Counted from the stretch's first letter, positions 1 through 13,187 are shown. The stretch: 64,000 nt of DNA from Jannaschia sp. W003 (GCF_025144335.1 NZ_CP083539.1:2853501-2917500); one strand, 5' to 3'. Translations and numbers: made by a program. Notes: generated by a model not told the origin, from the sequence alone.

Positions 1-3234
<3,234 letters not shown>

Positions 3235-3287
3235 CGATTCCCTATTTTTTCTTCGCAAATACAGTACTTTGCACGGACATAAAAATA

Positions 3288-3313
3288 GCAGGGGGCGGTG
3301 CGCCGCCCCCTGC
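3288..3313. terminator. Hairpin after ilvC, possible terminator
   Basis: An 11-bp perfect stem (3288-3298 with 3303-3313) with a 4-base loop. The T-rich run TATTTTTATG follows it on the minus strand, not the plus strand, so for ilvC it would be a hairpin without a U-tract. It lies between ilvC and the exporter gene. Confidence 0.4.
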
Positions 3314-3364
3314 AAACGCGCCCCGGTGATGGGCAAGCGCGCCTCCGCGCCCTAGCTCCGACCC

Positions 3365-4282
3365 ATGGTCACCACCGACGCTCCCGTCTCCGCGCCCACC
3401 CGCGCCAACTACCTCTCCGTGCTGGCCCTCGGGCTGATCTGGGGCGGCACGTTCATGGTCGTGAAGATCGCCCTCGGCGGCTATGGGCCCGTCACGGTGG
3501 CCGCCGCGCGCACCACGCTCGGCGCCGTGGCGCTCGCCGGTCTCGCAGCCCTCATGGGGCGCCCCCTGCCCCGGCCCTCGCGCTCCCTGGCCCTGTTCGT
3601 GGTGCTGATCGGGATCGCCACCGCCGCCCTGCCCTTCTTCCTGCTCTCCTGGGGCCAGCAGCACGTTCCTTCCGCCTTCGCGGGCCTCACGATGGCGGTC
3701 CTGCCCCTGTTCGTGCTGCCCCTCGCGCACTGGCTGGTGCCCGGCGACCGGCTGACCTGGCGAAAGGCGGGGGGCTTCGCGATGGGCCTCCTGGGCGCCG
3801 CCATCCTGCTCGGCCCGGGCACGCTGGCGGCGGCCGGGGGCGACCTCGAGGCGCTGGGCCGGCTGGCCTGCCTCGCGGCCACGGTCTGCTACGCCGCGGG
3901 CTCGATCCTGACCCGCCGCTGCCCGCCCGTGGACGGCATCTGGCTCGGCGCGCTGACGCTGATCGTGGGCGCCGCGATCCTGGTCCCGGCGATGCTGGTG
4001 GTCGAAGGCGTGCCCGGCGGCGCCCCCCCGGGCGTGGCCGCGGCGATCGTGTTCCTTGGGCTGGTGCCCACGGCGCTGGCCGCGCTCCTGCGGGTCGAGG
4101 TGATCCGCTCGGCCGGCCCCAGCTTCATGACGCTGGTGAACTACCAGGTGCCCGTCTGGTCCATGGTGTTCGGCTGGCTGGTCCTGTCCGAGGCCCTGCC
4201 CGGCCGCTTCTTCCTCGCCCTCGCGCTGATCCTCGGCGGCCTGGCGGCGAGCCAGTGGCGGACCCTGCGGGCGCTCTTCTAG
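3365..4282 (+). CDS. DMT superfamily transporter (EamA domain exporter)
   Basis: A 305-residue integral membrane protein with about ten hydrophobic segments arranged as two EamA repeats. The first repeat begins [21 protein letters not shown]; the second begins near [19 protein letters not shown] and ends [10 protein letters not shown]. Drug/metabolite transporters of this class export amino acids or other small metabolites; the substrate here cannot be predicted. Its TAG stop (4280-4282) overlaps the stop of the convergent glmM gene within the palindrome CTAG, so the two coding regions share three base pairs. Confidence 0.87.
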   Translation: MVTTDAPVSAPTRANYLSVLALGLIWGGTFMVVKIALGGYGPVTVAAARTTLGAVALAGLAALMGRPLPRPSRSLALFVVLIGIATAALPFFLLSWGQQHVPSAFAGLTMAVLPLFVLPLAHWLVPGDRLTWRKAGGFAMGLLGAAILLGPGTLAAAGGDLEALGRLACLAATVCYAAGSILTRRCPPVDGIWLGALTLIVGAAILVPAMLVVEGVPGGAPPGVAAAIVFLGLVPTALAALLRVEVIRSAGPSFMTLVNYQVPVWSMVFGWLVLSEALPGRFFLALALILGGLAASQWRTLRALF

Positions 4283-5622
4283 GCGGCGGCGCCGCGCACC
4301 GCGTCCGCCACCTCGTCGATCACCGCGTTCAGGAGGTCGGGGTCCTCGGCCTCGGCCATGACGCGGATCTTGGGCTCCGTGCCCGAGGCCCGGATCAGGA
4401 GCCGCCCGCTGCCCACCAGCCGCGCCTCGGCGTCGGCGATGGCCCGCTTCACCGCGGGCGCGTCGAGCGGCTGGGAGCCGGCCTCGTAGACCACGTTCTC
4501 AAGCTTCTGCGGCACCGGCTCGAAGTTGTGCATCAGCTGCTCGGCGGTGGCGCCGGTGCGGACCATCTCGGCCGCGAACTGGAGGCCTGCGATCAGCCCG
4601 TCGCCGGTGGTGGCGTAGTCGGTCATCACGATGTGGCCCGACTGCTCGCCGCCGAGGTTGAAGCCGCCCTTGCGCATGGCCTCGACCACGTGGCGGTCGC
4701 CCACCTTGGTGCGGTGGAGCACGATGCCGCGGGCGTTCAGGAACCGCTCCAGCCCGAGGTTCGACATCACCGTGGCCACAAGCGCCGGCCCCTGGAGGCG
4801 GCCCTCGTCCGCCCAGCGCTCGGCGAAGAGGGCCATGATCTGATCGCCGTCCCCCACCCGGCCGCGCGCGTCGAGCAGCATCACCCGGTCCGCGTCGCCG
4901 TCGAGCGAGATGCCCAGGTCGGCCCGGTGCGCGACCACCGCCTCGGCGCAGGCCTCGGTGTGGGTCGAGCCGCACAGGCGGTTGATGTTGGCGCCATCGG
5001 GGGCGATGCCGATCGGGATCACCTCGGCGCCCAGCTCGGCCAGCACCGTGGGCGCGGCCCGGTAGGCGGCGCCGTTGGCGCAGTCGACCACGATCCTGAG
5101 GCCTTCCAGCGACATGCCGGCGGGGATGGTCGTCTTGACGTACTCCACGTAGCGCCCGCGCCCGTCCTCGATCCGGGTGGCGCGGCCGATGTTGGCGGCC
5201 TGCGCGGGGGCGACGCCCTCCTCAACCAGCCGCTCGATCTCGGCCTCGGCCTCGTCGGACAGCTTGAAGCCGTCGGGGCCGAAGAACTTGATGCCGTTGT
5301 CCTCGGCGGGGTTGTGCGAGGCGGAGATCATCACGCCCAGGTCGGCGCGCATGGAGCGGGCCAGCAGGCCCACGGCGGGGGTGGGCACGGGGCCCATCAG
5401 CAGCACGTTCATGCCGGTGGAGGTCAGGCCGGCGGTCAGCGCGTTCTCGAGCATGTAGCACGACAGGCGCGTGTCCTTGCCGATCACCACGCGGTGCCGC
5501 TGGTTCGCGCCCTCGCGGCGGAAGTAGCGCCCCGCGGCGGCGCCGAGGCGCAGCGCCGTCTCGGCGGTCATGTTGCCCTGGTTGGCGCGCCCGCGCACAC
5601 CGTCGGTGCCGAAAAGACCCAT
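4279..5622 (-). CDS. glmM: Phosphoglucosamine mutase
   Basis: Interconverts glucosamine-6-phosphate and glucosamine-1-phosphate, feeding UDP-GlcNAc for peptidoglycan and lipid A. The 447-residue length is typical. It starts [11 protein letters not shown]. The phosphoserine loop is ISASHNP with the catalytic serine at residue 102; the metal site is DGDADR; the C-terminal phosphate-binding motif is [12 protein letters not shown]. The frame is open upstream, but family homology starts at the ATG at 5622, four bases after the folP stop. This makes glmM the last gene of a folB-folP-glmM unit, a common arrangement in alphaproteobacteria. Confidence 0.97.
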   Translation of the reverse strand: MGLFGTDGVRGRANQGNMTAETALRLGAAAGRYFRREGANQRHRVVIGKDTRLSCYMLENALTAGLTSTGMNVLLMGPVPTPAVGLLARSMRADLGVMISASHNPAEDNGIKFFGPDGFKLSDEAEAEIERLVEEGVAPAQAANIGRATRIEDGRGRYVEYVKTTIPAGMSLEGLRIVVDCANGAAYRAAPTVLAELGAEVIPIGIAPDGANINRLCGSTHTEACAEAVVAHRADLGISLDGDADRVMLLDARGRVGDGDQIMALFAERWADEGRLQGPALVATVMSNLGLERFLNARGIVLHRTKVGDRHVVEAMRKGGFNLGGEQSGHIVMTDYATTGDGLIAGLQFAAEMVRTGATAEQLMHNFEPVPQKLENVVYEAGSQPLDAPAVKRAIADAEARLVGSGRLLIRASGTEPKIRVMAEAEDPDLLNAVIDEVADAVRGAAA

Positions 5623-5626
5623 CGCC

Positions 5627-6598
5627 TCAGTCCTCCTCCTGGACGGCCCGCCACAGCGCAAGCCCTTGCGCGATCTCGGGAACGTCGTGGATGCGGTGCC
5701 ATTGCACCCCTTTGCGCACGGCGTCCAGCGTCAGCGCCAGCGTGCCGGGCATGCGGCGGTCCGACTGTGGCGCGGCGCCGACACGTCCGATGAAGCCCTT
5801 GCGCGAGACGCCCAGCAGGATCGGCACGCCGAGGCCGTGGAACAGGGGCAGCGCGCGCAGGAGCGCGAGGTTGTGCGGCTCGGTCTTGCCGAAGCCGATG
5901 CCGGGGTCGGCCATGAGGCGCCCGTCCGGGATGCCCGCCGCCCGCGCCGCACCCAGGCGGGCTTCGAGGAAGTCGTACACGTCCAGCACCACGTCGTCGT
6001 AGCGCGGCGCGTCCTGCATGACAGCCGGGTCGAAGGGACCGTGCATCAGACACAGGGCGGCATCCGAGTCCGCCACGGTTCGCAGCATATGGGGGTCGAA
6101 GGTGCCACCCGACACGTCGTTGACCACCGCGGCCCCGGCGCCGATCGCGCGGCGCGCGGTCTCGGCGCGGCGGGTGTCGACGCTGACGCGGCGGCCCCCC
6201 AGCATCTCCAGAACGGGGGCGAGGCGGCGCCACTCCTCGTCCGCCTCCACGGGGGCGGCGCCGGGGCGCGTGCTCTCGGCGCCCACGTCCACGAGGTCCG
6301 CGGCCTCCATCGCGGCGGCGGCGCGGGCGGCGGCCTCGGGCGCGAAGTGCCGCCCGCCGTCCGAGAAGCTGTCGGGCGTGACGTTGAGGATGCCCATGAT
6401 CCGCGTCCGGTCGTGGGGGAGGCCGGCGAAGGGCGGGCGCGGCGCGGTCAGGCGCGCGAGGAGGGCGTCGGGCAGGCTCTCGGCGGAAACCGTCTCTGGC
6501 GGGCGTCCGCGGCGCAGGAGGCGCGCCTTCGCGAAGCGCACCGGGCCGCCGGCGAGGGGCAGGCCCTCGGGGCCGGGGATCGGCAGGGCGTGGGTCAT
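5627..6598 (-). CDS. folP: Dihydropteroate synthase
   Basis: Condenses p-aminobenzoate with hydroxymethyl-dihydropterin pyrophosphate to give dihydropteroate in folate synthesis; it is the sulfonamide target. Conserved motifs are [16 protein letters not shown] (about residues 67-82), [29 protein letters not shown] and GVSRKGFIG. At 323 residues it is longer than the usual 270-285 because of about 65 extra N-terminal residues. Its ATG overlaps the stop of the upstream folB gene by four bases, so translation is probably coupled. Confidence 0.96.
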   Translation of the reverse strand: MTHALPIPGPEGLPLAGGPVRFAKARLLRRGRPPETVSAESLPDALLARLTAPRPPFAGLPHDRTRIMGILNVTPDSFSDGGRHFAPEAAARAAAAMEAADLVDVGAESTRPGAAPVEADEEWRRLAPVLEMLGGRRVSVDTRRAETARRAIGAGAAVVNDVSGGTFDPHMLRTVADSDAALCLMHGPFDPAVMQDAPRYDDVVLDVYDFLEARLGAARAAGIPDGRLMADPGIGFGKTEPHNLALLRALPLFHGLGVPILLGVSRKGFIGRVGAAPQSDRRMPGTLALTLDAVRKGVQWHRIHDVPEIAQGLALWRAVQEED

Positions 6599-7374
6599 GT
6601 TTCCACCGCCACCGCACCGAGGTCGGTGGCGATCCAGCGCGCGAGCGTCTCGGGCGCCACGTCCTCGGGCGGCCGGGTCGCGTCGCGCACCATCCGCGCG
6701 GGCGCCCAGACCGTCAGCGCACGGGTGCGCAGCGCGTGGTCCAGCTCGGTGCGCGAGGACACCACGAGGCAGCGCGGGTCGCGCCCGGCGAGCTGCCAGC
6801 CAGCCACCTCGTAGGCCAGAAGGTCGATGCGCCGCTGCGCCGCCGGATGGGCGGCCCCGGGCAGCCCCGGCGCGGGCACGGGCAGGACGAGGACGGGCGC
6901 GCGTTCGGCCAGCGCGTCCAGCCGCGCCCCCAGCGCCGCGTCGTCCAGCGCGCCGGCGTCGAGCAGCACGACGACGGGCCGCGGCGGCGCGTCCCCGGTG
7001 GCGGCCTCTGCCTCGCCCCGGGCGCGCTCGATCTCCACGCCGAGGACGTGGGGCCCGCGGTCGAGCTTCTCGATGCGCACCGACACCCGCTCGGCGCGGC
7101 GGTGCGCCAGCACGCGGGCGGCGATGCGCTCGGCCAGCGTCTCCAGGAGGCGCAGGCGCTCGGCGCCGAGCTCGGCGTCGATGGCGGCCAGAAGGGTGTC
7201 GTAGCTCAGGATGCCGTCCACGTCGTCGGAGGCCACGGCGCCGGCGTCCGCGCGCACCTCGGCCACCACTTCGAAGCGCAGGCGTTGGAGGCGGCCCCGC
7301 TCCTCCTGGAAGGCGCCGATCTCCACCTCGCGCAGGTGCTCGCGCAGGAAGATGCGATCGGCGGCGTGGGGCAT
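6595..7374 (-). CDS. folB: Dihydroneopterin aldolase with a long C-terminal extension
   Basis: The first ~120 residues are a FolB domain: EIGAFQEERGRLQRLRFEV near the start, LSYDTLLAAID, the conserved glutamate in LLETLAERIA, and a closing strand VSVRIEKLDRG. FolB releases glycolaldehyde from dihydroneopterin one step before pyrophosphorylation and FolP. The remaining ~140 residues (from about RGEAEAATGD) are not part of the classical 120-residue enzyme. They contain a hydrophobic strand PVVVLLDAG and a further alpha/beta-looking region that I cannot assign. The gene is first in the folB-folP-glmM unit and overlaps folP by four bases. Confidence 0.85.
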   Translation of the reverse strand: MPHAADRIFLREHLREVEIGAFQEERGRLQRLRFEVVAEVRADAGAVASDDVDGILSYDTLLAAIDAELGAERLRLLETLAERIAARVLAHRRAERVSVRIEKLDRGPHVLGVEIERARGEAEAATGDAPPRPVVVLLDAGALDDAALGARLDALAERAPVLVLPVPAPGLPGAAHPAAQRRIDLLAYEVAGWQLAGRDPRCLVVSSRTELDHALRTRALTVWAPARMVRDATRPPEDVAPETLARWIATDLGAVAVET

Positions 7375-7427
7375 GGGGCGTCCTCGGAAGCGGGCTTCAG
7401 TTCACCGTCGTGCCCGGGGCGCGCGCA

Positions 7428-7453
7428 AATAAAAAGCCCCCGCTCGCGGGGGC
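7428..7453 (-). terminator. Rho-independent terminator of the SleB-type hydrolase gene
   Basis: An 8-bp GC stem (7436-7443 with 7446-7453) with a 2-base loop, followed on the minus strand by TTTTTATTT. It lies 30 bp beyond the hydrolase stop and before folB. Confidence 0.85.
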
Positions 7454-7482
7454 CCTGGGGGTCGCAGGATGGACCGCGGCGC

Positions 7483-8175
7483 TCAGGCGCCGGGGATCTG
7501 CTTGTAGAAGATGTGGATGCCGACCTGCGCGGTGCGCGGATAGACCTTGGCCCAGTAGGGATCCACGTAGTCGGCGTGGTAGTGCGTGGCGTCCGCGGTC
7601 AGGGCGCGGGGGGCGCCGTCCACCATGAGGCGGGCGATCTTGCCGGCACGCTCCCAGGCGTCGCGCTCGTGGATCGCTTCGGGCAGGCCGTCGCAGGTGT
7701 AGGAGAACTGGCAGGCGTGGAGGCGGCCGGTGCCCTGGTTCACGACCTTGCAGATCGTGTCGGGGTAGCGGCGGCTGTCGACGCGGTTCAGGATCACCTC
7801 GGCCACGGCGTACTGGCCGGGGATCGGCTCGCCGCGGGCCTCGAAGTAGATCGCCTCGGTGAGGCAGCGCCATTCGGCGTTCCCGGTGGCGCGGTCCATG
7901 TCGGCAAGCGCGGTGCGCGTCATGGGCAGGTCGTCGTCGCGGTCGTCCCCGGCGGGGGCGGTGAGCGGGCGGACGCGGCGGTCCAGCAGCGAGCCGCGGG
8001 GCTCCTCCTCGACCAGCGAGGCCATCCGCATGAATCCGTCGGTTCCGCGGGAACTCATGACCGTCTCGATCCGTTGGATTTCGCTGTCCGTGGCGAAGGT
8101 GGACTGCGCGCTCGCTGCGACGGGCAGCAGAGCGACGATCACGGCCAAGGCGGCCGCGCGCATTTCGAAGCGCAT
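7483..8175 (-). CDS. Secreted cell wall hydrolase, SleB family
   Basis: A 230-residue exported protein: a signal peptide (ALAVIVALLPVAASA, cleaved near residue 23), a linker, then a SleB/Hydrolase_2 domain. The domain motifs are LTEAIYFEARGEPIPGQYAVAEVILNRV, with the catalytic-type glutamate in TEAIYFEARGE, CQFSYTCDG, and a final ATHYHADYVDPYWAKV. The family contains spore-cortex lytic transglycosylases in Firmicutes; in alphaproteobacteria such proteins are taken to remodel peptidoglycan. It has its own strong terminator and about 215 bp of upstream space, so it is probably a single-gene transcript. Confidence 0.88.
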   Translation of the reverse strand: MRFEMRAAALAVIVALLPVAASAQSTFATDSEIQRIETVMSSRGTDGFMRMASLVEEEPRGSLLDRRVRPLTAPAGDDRDDDLPMTRTALADMDRATGNAEWRCLTEAIYFEARGEPIPGQYAVAEVILNRVDSRRYPDTICKVVNQGTGRLHACQFSYTCDGLPEAIHERDAWERAGKIARLMVDGAPRALTADATHYHADYVDPYWAKVYPRTAQVGIHIFYKQIPGA

Positions 8176-8392
8176 GTGGTATTCCCCATCCGTTCGGACG
8201 GTGCCGGCCTAGCGTTTTCGCCTTATGGAACCGTTACCGTCCAACCCCGTTTGTCTGTGGGCGGGGACTTGGCAGGCGCGTGGCCATAACGCAACGGGGC
8301 GGGGAAACCTTACTCGCCTTTAAGGATGTGCTTGCGCCGTGAAATTGCGGATTCTCGCCGATCGACAGGACGGTTCCGGCAGAACCCTGCCG

Positions 8393-10924
8393 TCAGCCCG
8401 CATCTCCGCGTGCCAGAAGCGTCGCCTGAGCGGCCGCGAGCTTCGCGATCGGCACCCTGAACGGTGAGCAGGACACATAGTCGAACCCCGCGAGGCGGCA
8501 GAACGCGATCGATTCGGGGTTTCCGCCGTGCTCGCCGCACAGCGCGAGCGTCACCGACGCGCGCGCCTCGCGTCCGCGCCGCGCGCCGAGCAGCAGCAGC
8601 TCGCCCACCCCGTCCACGTCGAGCGTCTGGAACGGATCCTCGGGATAGACCCCCTCGTTGACGTAGGCCGACATGAAGCGGCCCGCATCGTCGCGGCTGA
8701 GGCCATAGGTCATCTGCGTCAGGTCGTTGGTGCCGAAGCTCAGGAACGCGGCCGTCTCGGCGATCTCGCCGGCGCGAAGGGCCGCGCGGGGCGTCTCGAC
8801 CATCACGCCGAGGCGGTAGCCGAACTTCGCGCCCCGCTCGGCCTTCACGGCGGCGGCCACGGCCTCGATGCGGCGCGAAACCAGCTCCACCTCCTTGCGG
8901 GCGGTGACGAGCGGGATCATGATCTCGGGCACGATCACCGCGCCCTGCGCCACGGCGTCCACAGTGGCCTCGAAGATGGCGCGGGCCTGCATCTCGTAGA
9001 TCTCGGGCACCGAGATGCCGAGGCGCACGCCGCGCATCCCCAGCATCGGGTTGTATTCCTGCAAGGAGCGGATGCGCGCGCGCACCTCGGAGATCGGGCG
9101 GTCCAGCGCCTCGGCCAGCGCGCGGATGCCCTCGCCCTCGGAGGGCAGGAACTCGTGCAGCGGCGGGTCGAGCAGGCGGATGCAGACCGGCAGGCCGTCC
9201 ATGATGCGGAACAGCTCGGTGAAGTCGTCGCGCTGCATGGGCAGGAGGCGTTCGAGGGCGGCGGCGCGGTCCTGCGGGTTCTCGGCGAAGATCATCTCGC
9301 GCATCACCGTGAGGCGCGCCTCGTCGAAGAACATGTGTTCGGTGCGGCACAGGCCGATGCCGTCCACGCCGAAGGAGCGCGCGAGCGTCGCGTCCCCCAC
9401 GGTGTCGGCGTTGGCGCGCACGCCGATGTCGCGGATCTGGTCGGACCAGGACATCAGGTCGCCGAAGGCGCCGTCGAGCTGCGGCTCCAGCATCTCGGCC
9501 CGCCCGCGCAGCACCTCGCCGGCGGTGCCGTCGAGGGTGATCTCGTCGCCCGCGCGCAGCACGGTGCCGTCCGGGAAGCGCAAGGTCCCGAGGCGGTCGT
9601 CGACCTGCACCGAGGTGGCGCCGGCCACGCAAGGTAGCCCGAGGCCGCGGGCGATGACGGCGGCGTGGGAGGTCATGCCGCCGCGCTCCGTCAGCACGCC
9701 GTCGGCGGCATGCATGCCGCGCACGTCGTCGGGCGTGGTCTCGCGGCGCACGAGGATGCAGGGCTCGTCGCGTGCGAGCGCGGCCTGCGCCTCGGCGGAT
9801 TCGAACACGACGCGGCCCGAGGCGGCACCAGGGGATGCGGCGATGCCCCGGGCGAGCACGGCGCGCTCGGCCTCGGGGGCGATCTGGCGGTGGAGGAGGC
9901 GCCCGATGGTGGCGGGGGTCACGCGGCTCACGGCCTCGGCCCGCGGGATGATGCCGTCGCGCGCCAGCCCGGCAGCGATGGCCACGGTGGCGCGGGCGTC
10001 TCGGGGGCAGCGCACCGCGTCGAGGATGTAGAGCCGGCCCTGATCGATGGTGAACTCAACCTGCATCTCCTCGCGCAGGCGACGGCGGCACTGGGCGCCG
10101 GCCTCGCAGAGCTCCGCGAAGACCTCCGGAAGCAGCTCTTCGAGCGAGGGGCCGCGCGGGTCGCGGGTGAGGTACATGGCCTTCTCGCCAGCGCGAAGGG
10201 CGTCACGGCCCAGCGCCTGGCCGAGGTAGCGGCCCGTGACCTGCGGCTCGCCGGTGACGGGCGAGACGAACTGCACCACGCCCGAGCCGGATTGCCCCGC
10301 ACCCATGCCCTGCACCATGCGCTGCACCACCAGCCCCAGGCCGGCGTCGGCGGGCGCGCCCTTGGCTTGGCGCAGGAGACGGGCGGAGGTGCCCTCCCAG
10401 GCGCGGGCCATGGAGCGGAGCACGGCCGCGAGCTGGTCGCGGACGTCCTGGGGGAACGGCGCCTCGGCCTCCTCCTCGTAGATGCGGACGGCCTCGGCGG
10501 GGGTCTCGGCATCCAGGAACGGGGCCTCGTCGAGGCGCATCGTCTCGATCGCGAAGCTGCGGATGAAGCGCAGGTAGAAGCGGTCGGCCTGCTCGCAGCC
10601 CAAGGTCTCGCGGCCCCACTGGTGCACGGCGTCGTTCATGCCGAGGCCCAGCACGGCGCCGGGGCCGCCCCAGTCTGCCGCTTCGGACGAGGAGCGGACG
10701 GACAGCAAAAGCGGCCGGGTGTCGAACTGCGCGAGCATGGTCGAGAGGTCGGGCATGCCGCCCTCGGCGATCTCGCGCACGGTGCGGAACGGGATCGCCA
10801 CGGTGCGCGGCACCGGCAGGCCCATGCGCACGAGCCGCTGGAGGCACTTGGCACGGCGGCCGAAGCGGTTCGCCGCGATGTCCGCGGTCGGGGTGATCTC
10901 GGTGAAGCCGGGCGTCTCGAGCAT
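8393..10924 (-). CDS. Divergent pyruvate, phosphate dikinase-like PEP-binding protein
   Basis: An 843-residue protein with the three-part PPDK layout. The C-terminal half keeps the catalytic signatures: the swivelling-domain histidine in TERGGMTSHAAVIARG (H420), then GIGLCRTEHMFF, NPMLGMRGVRLG, VMVETPRAAL, FGTNDLTQMTYG and the acid/base cysteine in LCGEHGG. The N-terminal ATP-grasp half is eroded: the usual GGKGANL entry is replaced by FGRRAKCLQRL, and the LQTR nucleotide motif reads LDAV. True PPDKs are about 880 residues. It may bind PEP without being a competent dikinase. The start at 10924 (RBS GAGG eight bases upstream) is favoured over the in-frame ATG at 11011. glyS lies upstream, separated by a hairpin and a possible promoter. 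Confidence 0.8.
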   Translation of the reverse strand: MLETPGFTEITPTADIAANRFGRRAKCLQRLVRMGLPVPRTVAIPFRTVREIAEGGMPDLSTMLAQFDTRPLLLSVRSSSEAADWGGPGAVLGLGMNDAVHQWGRETLGCEQADRFYLRFIRSFAIETMRLDEAPFLDAETPAEAVRIYEEEAEAPFPQDVRDQLAAVLRSMARAWEGTSARLLRQAKGAPADAGLGLVVQRMVQGMGAGQSGSGVVQFVSPVTGEPQVTGRYLGQALGRDALRAGEKAMYLTRDPRGPSLEELLPEVFAELCEAGAQCRRRLREEMQVEFTIDQGRLYILDAVRCPRDARATVAIAAGLARDGIIPRAEAVSRVTPATIGRLLHRQIAPEAERAVLARGIAASPGAASGRVVFESAEAQAALARDEPCILVRRETTPDDVRGMHAADGVLTERGGMTSHAAVIARGLGLPCVAGATSVQVDDRLGTLRFPDGTVLRAGDEITLDGTAGEVLRGRAEMLEPQLDGAFGDLMSWSDQIRDIGVRANADTVGDATLARSFGVDGIGLCRTEHMFFDEARLTVMREMIFAENPQDRAAALERLLPMQRDDFTELFRIMDGLPVCIRLLDPPLHEFLPSEGEGIRALAEALDRPISEVRARIRSLQEYNPMLGMRGVRLGISVPEIYEMQARAIFEATVDAVAQGAVIVPEIMIPLVTARKEVELVSRRIEAVAAAVKAERGAKFGYRLGVMVETPRAALRAGEIAETAAFLSFGTNDLTQMTYGLSRDDAGRFMSAYVNEGVYPEDPFQTLDVDGVGELLLLGARRGREARASVTLALCGEHGGNPESIAFCRLAGFDYVSCSPFRVPIAKLAAAQATLLARGDAG

Positions 10925-10985
10925 GTCAGTTACCTCGCACACGCAGCATATAGCGTTGCCGCGTTGCAGCGAAAGGGTCGGGCCA

Positions 10986-11013
10986 ACGCTACATGGCGTC
11001 CGCCGATGCACAA
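10986..11013 (-). promoter_or_regulatory. Candidate sigma-70 promoter for the PPDK-like gene
   Basis: On the minus strand, TTGTGC and TAGCGT are separated by 16 bases. The start of transcription would be near 10979, about 55 bases before the ATG. The region is locally AT-rich. Confidence 0.35.
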
Positions 11014-11043
11014 AACGTTAATTTCCCCAGCGTCATGGAGTGC

Positions 11044-11064
11044 GCGGGGGCGTTGCGCCCCCGC
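11044..11064 (-). terminator. Possible glyS terminator hairpin
   Basis: A perfect 9-bp GC stem (11044-11052 with 11056-11064) just after the glyS stop. It lacks a clear T-run, so termination efficiency is uncertain. Confidence 0.4.
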
Positions 11065-11072
11065 CGCGATCC

Positions 11073-13187
11073 TCAGGCGAGTCGGTCGAGGGCGGCGATG
11101 CGCTCGCAGGTGCGCACGATGGTGGAGAGCATGTTGAGCCGGTTGCGCCGCACCACGGCGTTGTCGCTGTTCACCTGCACGGCCTCGAAGAAGGCGTCGA
11201 TGGGCGCGCGCAGGCGGGCCAGCTCGGCCATGGCGGCGGGGTAGTCCTCCGAGCCTAGGGCTGCGTCGATGCGTGGGCCGGCCGCATCGAGCGCGGCGAA
11301 GAGCGCGCGCTCCTCGTCCGTCTCCGCCAGCTTCGGCTCGCCGCCGTAGGAGTACTCGACGCCGTCCTGTGCCTCGGCCTGGGTCAAAATGTTCTTCGCC
11401 CGCTTGTAGCCCTGCACGAGGTTGCCGCCGTCCTCGGTGGCGAGCACGTCGTTCAGGGCGCGCGCGCGGCCCACGAGGTCGGCGAGGTCGTCGGTCCGCT
11501 CGCCGGTCAGCACGGCGTCGATCACGTCGTGACGGATATTCTCGTTCTTAAGGTGGACCTTGAGGCGGTCGTGGAGGAAGCCCCTCAAGAACCCTTCGAG
11601 TTCGATCGGCTCGGCCATGCCGGAATAGTCATCAGGATCATCCGGGTTTGGTGGACGCACGCCGTGGGCGGTGAAGGCGGTGCGCATCGGCCCCCAGAGC
11701 GGGAACGCCAACCCGTTTTCCAACACCAACCGGATCACCCCCAGCGCCGCGCGCCGCAGCGCATAGGGGTCCTTCGACCCCGTGGGCTTCTCGTCGATCG
11801 CCCAGAAGCCCGCCAGCGTGTCGATCTTGTCGGCCAGCGCCACCGCCACGCTGACCGGCGAGGTGGGCACGTCGTCGGACGGGCCGAGGGGCTGGTAGTG
11901 CTCCTGCGCCGCGGCCGCGACCTCGGGGGCCTCGCCCGCCGCCTCGGCGTAGCGGCGGCCCATGAGGCCCTGCAGCTCGGGGAACTCGTAGACCATCTCG
12001 GACGACAGGTCGGCCTTGGCCAGCCGCGCCGCGCGCTCGGCCTGCGCGGGGTCGGCGCCCACCGCGGGCGCGATCTCGCGCGCGAGGGCGGCGATGCGCT
12101 CGATGCGCTCGGCCTGCGACCCGAGCTTCGCATGGAAGGTGACGCTCCGCAGCTTCTCCAGCCACGCGCCCATCCCCGCCTTCGCCACCGCGAGGTCGTT
12201 CTCCCAGAAGAACAGCGCGTCCGCGAGGCGCGCGGCCAGCACCCGGCCGTTGCCAGCGAGGATCGTCGCCCCGTCGTCGGCGGTCTCGCGGTTGGCAACG
12301 GTGATGAAGCGCACGATGCGCCCCTCGCCGTCGCGCACCGAGAAGAACTTCTGGTGCTCCTTCATGGAGGTCCGCAGCACCTCGGGCGGCAGCGCGAGGA
12401 AGCGCTCCTCGATCCGGCCCATCAGCACCACGGGCCATTCCACCAGCCCGGCCACCTCGCGCAGCAGGCCCTCGTCCTCGACCAGCTCCAGCCCTGCGGC
12501 GAAGGCCCGGTTGCGGGCCTCCTGCCCGATGATCTCCATGCGCTCCTCGGCGTCGAGGATCACGTGGGCGCGGCGCAGCTTGGCGGCGTAGTCGTCGAAG
12601 CCCGAGACCCGGATCGGCCCTGGCGCCATGAAGCGGTGGCCCTCGGTGACGTCGCCCGCCTCGATGCCGTCGATGTCGAGGGGCACGACCGTGGCCCCCT
12701 CCTCGTTCGACAGGATGCACAGGATGCGGCGCAGGGGGCGGACCCAGCGCAAGGTTCCGTCACCCCAGCGCATGGATTTGGGCCAGGGGAAGCCGCGCAC
12801 GGCCGCCTCCAGCACCTCGGCCACGATGGCGGGCGCCTCGCGGCCCTCGCGGGTGATGCGCGCGACGTAGTGCTCGCCCTTCTTGTCGCTGGCCGTCTCG
12901 AGCTGGTCGCGCGTGATCCCGGCGCCGCGCAGGAACCCCTCGACCGCCTTGTCGGGCGCGCCGACCTTGGGGCCGCGCCGCTCCTCCACGGTGGTGGGGC
13001 TACGGTCGGTCAGGCCTTCCACGGCCAGCGCGAGGCGTCGGGGCGTCGCGTGGGCGGTGGCGCCGCGGTAGGTCAGGCCCGCCTCGACCAGCCCGTCGGT
13101 GACGAGGCGGCGCAGGTCGTCGGCGGCCTTCGCCTGCATGCGGGCGGGGATCTCCTCGGAGAAGAGCTCGATCAGGAGGTCGGGCAT
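11073..13187 (-). CDS. glyS: Glycine--tRNA ligase beta subunit
   Basis: The 704-residue beta subunit of the bacterial alpha2beta2 glycyl-tRNA synthetase; it holds the tRNA-recognition domains while GlyQ holds the catalytic site. Typical features are the opening MPDLLIELFSEEIPARMQ, the internal HQKFFSV block, and an HD-like and anticodon-binding C-terminus ending in VMAELARLRAPIDAFFEAVQVNSDNAVVRRNRL-type sequence. The start directly abuts the stop of the small DUF6446-like gene. GlyQ is encoded 1.4 kb upstream in the same direction, so the two subunits are likely co-transcribed with two genes between them. Confidence 0.96.
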   Translation of the reverse strand: MPDLLIELFSEEIPARMQAKAADDLRRLVTDGLVEAGLTYRGATAHATPRRLALAVEGLTDRSPTTVEERRGPKVGAPDKAVEGFLRGAGITRDQLETASDKKGEHYVARITREGREAPAIVAEVLEAAVRGFPWPKSMRWGDGTLRWVRPLRRILCILSNEEGATVVPLDIDGIEAGDVTEGHRFMAPGPIRVSGFDDYAAKLRRAHVILDAEERMEIIGQEARNRAFAAGLELVEDEGLLREVAGLVEWPVVLMGRIEERFLALPPEVLRTSMKEHQKFFSVRDGEGRIVRFITVANRETADDGATILAGNGRVLAARLADALFFWENDLAVAKAGMGAWLEKLRSVTFHAKLGSQAERIERIAALAREIAPAVGADPAQAERAARLAKADLSSEMVYEFPELQGLMGRRYAEAAGEAPEVAAAAQEHYQPLGPSDDVPTSPVSVAVALADKIDTLAGFWAIDEKPTGSKDPYALRRAALGVIRLVLENGLAFPLWGPMRTAFTAHGVRPPNPDDPDDYSGMAEPIELEGFLRGFLHDRLKVHLKNENIRHDVIDAVLTGERTDDLADLVGRARALNDVLATEDGGNLVQGYKRAKNILTQAEAQDGVEYSYGGEPKLAETDEERALFAALDAAGPRIDAALGSEDYPAAMAELARLRAPIDAFFEAVQVNSDNAVVRRNRLNMLSTIVRTCERIAALDRLA

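Noticed and set aside
3288..3313. A minus-strand terminator after the ilvC region
   Set aside because: A T-run does follow the hairpin on the minus strand, but no minus-strand gene ends there, so strand assignment was left open.
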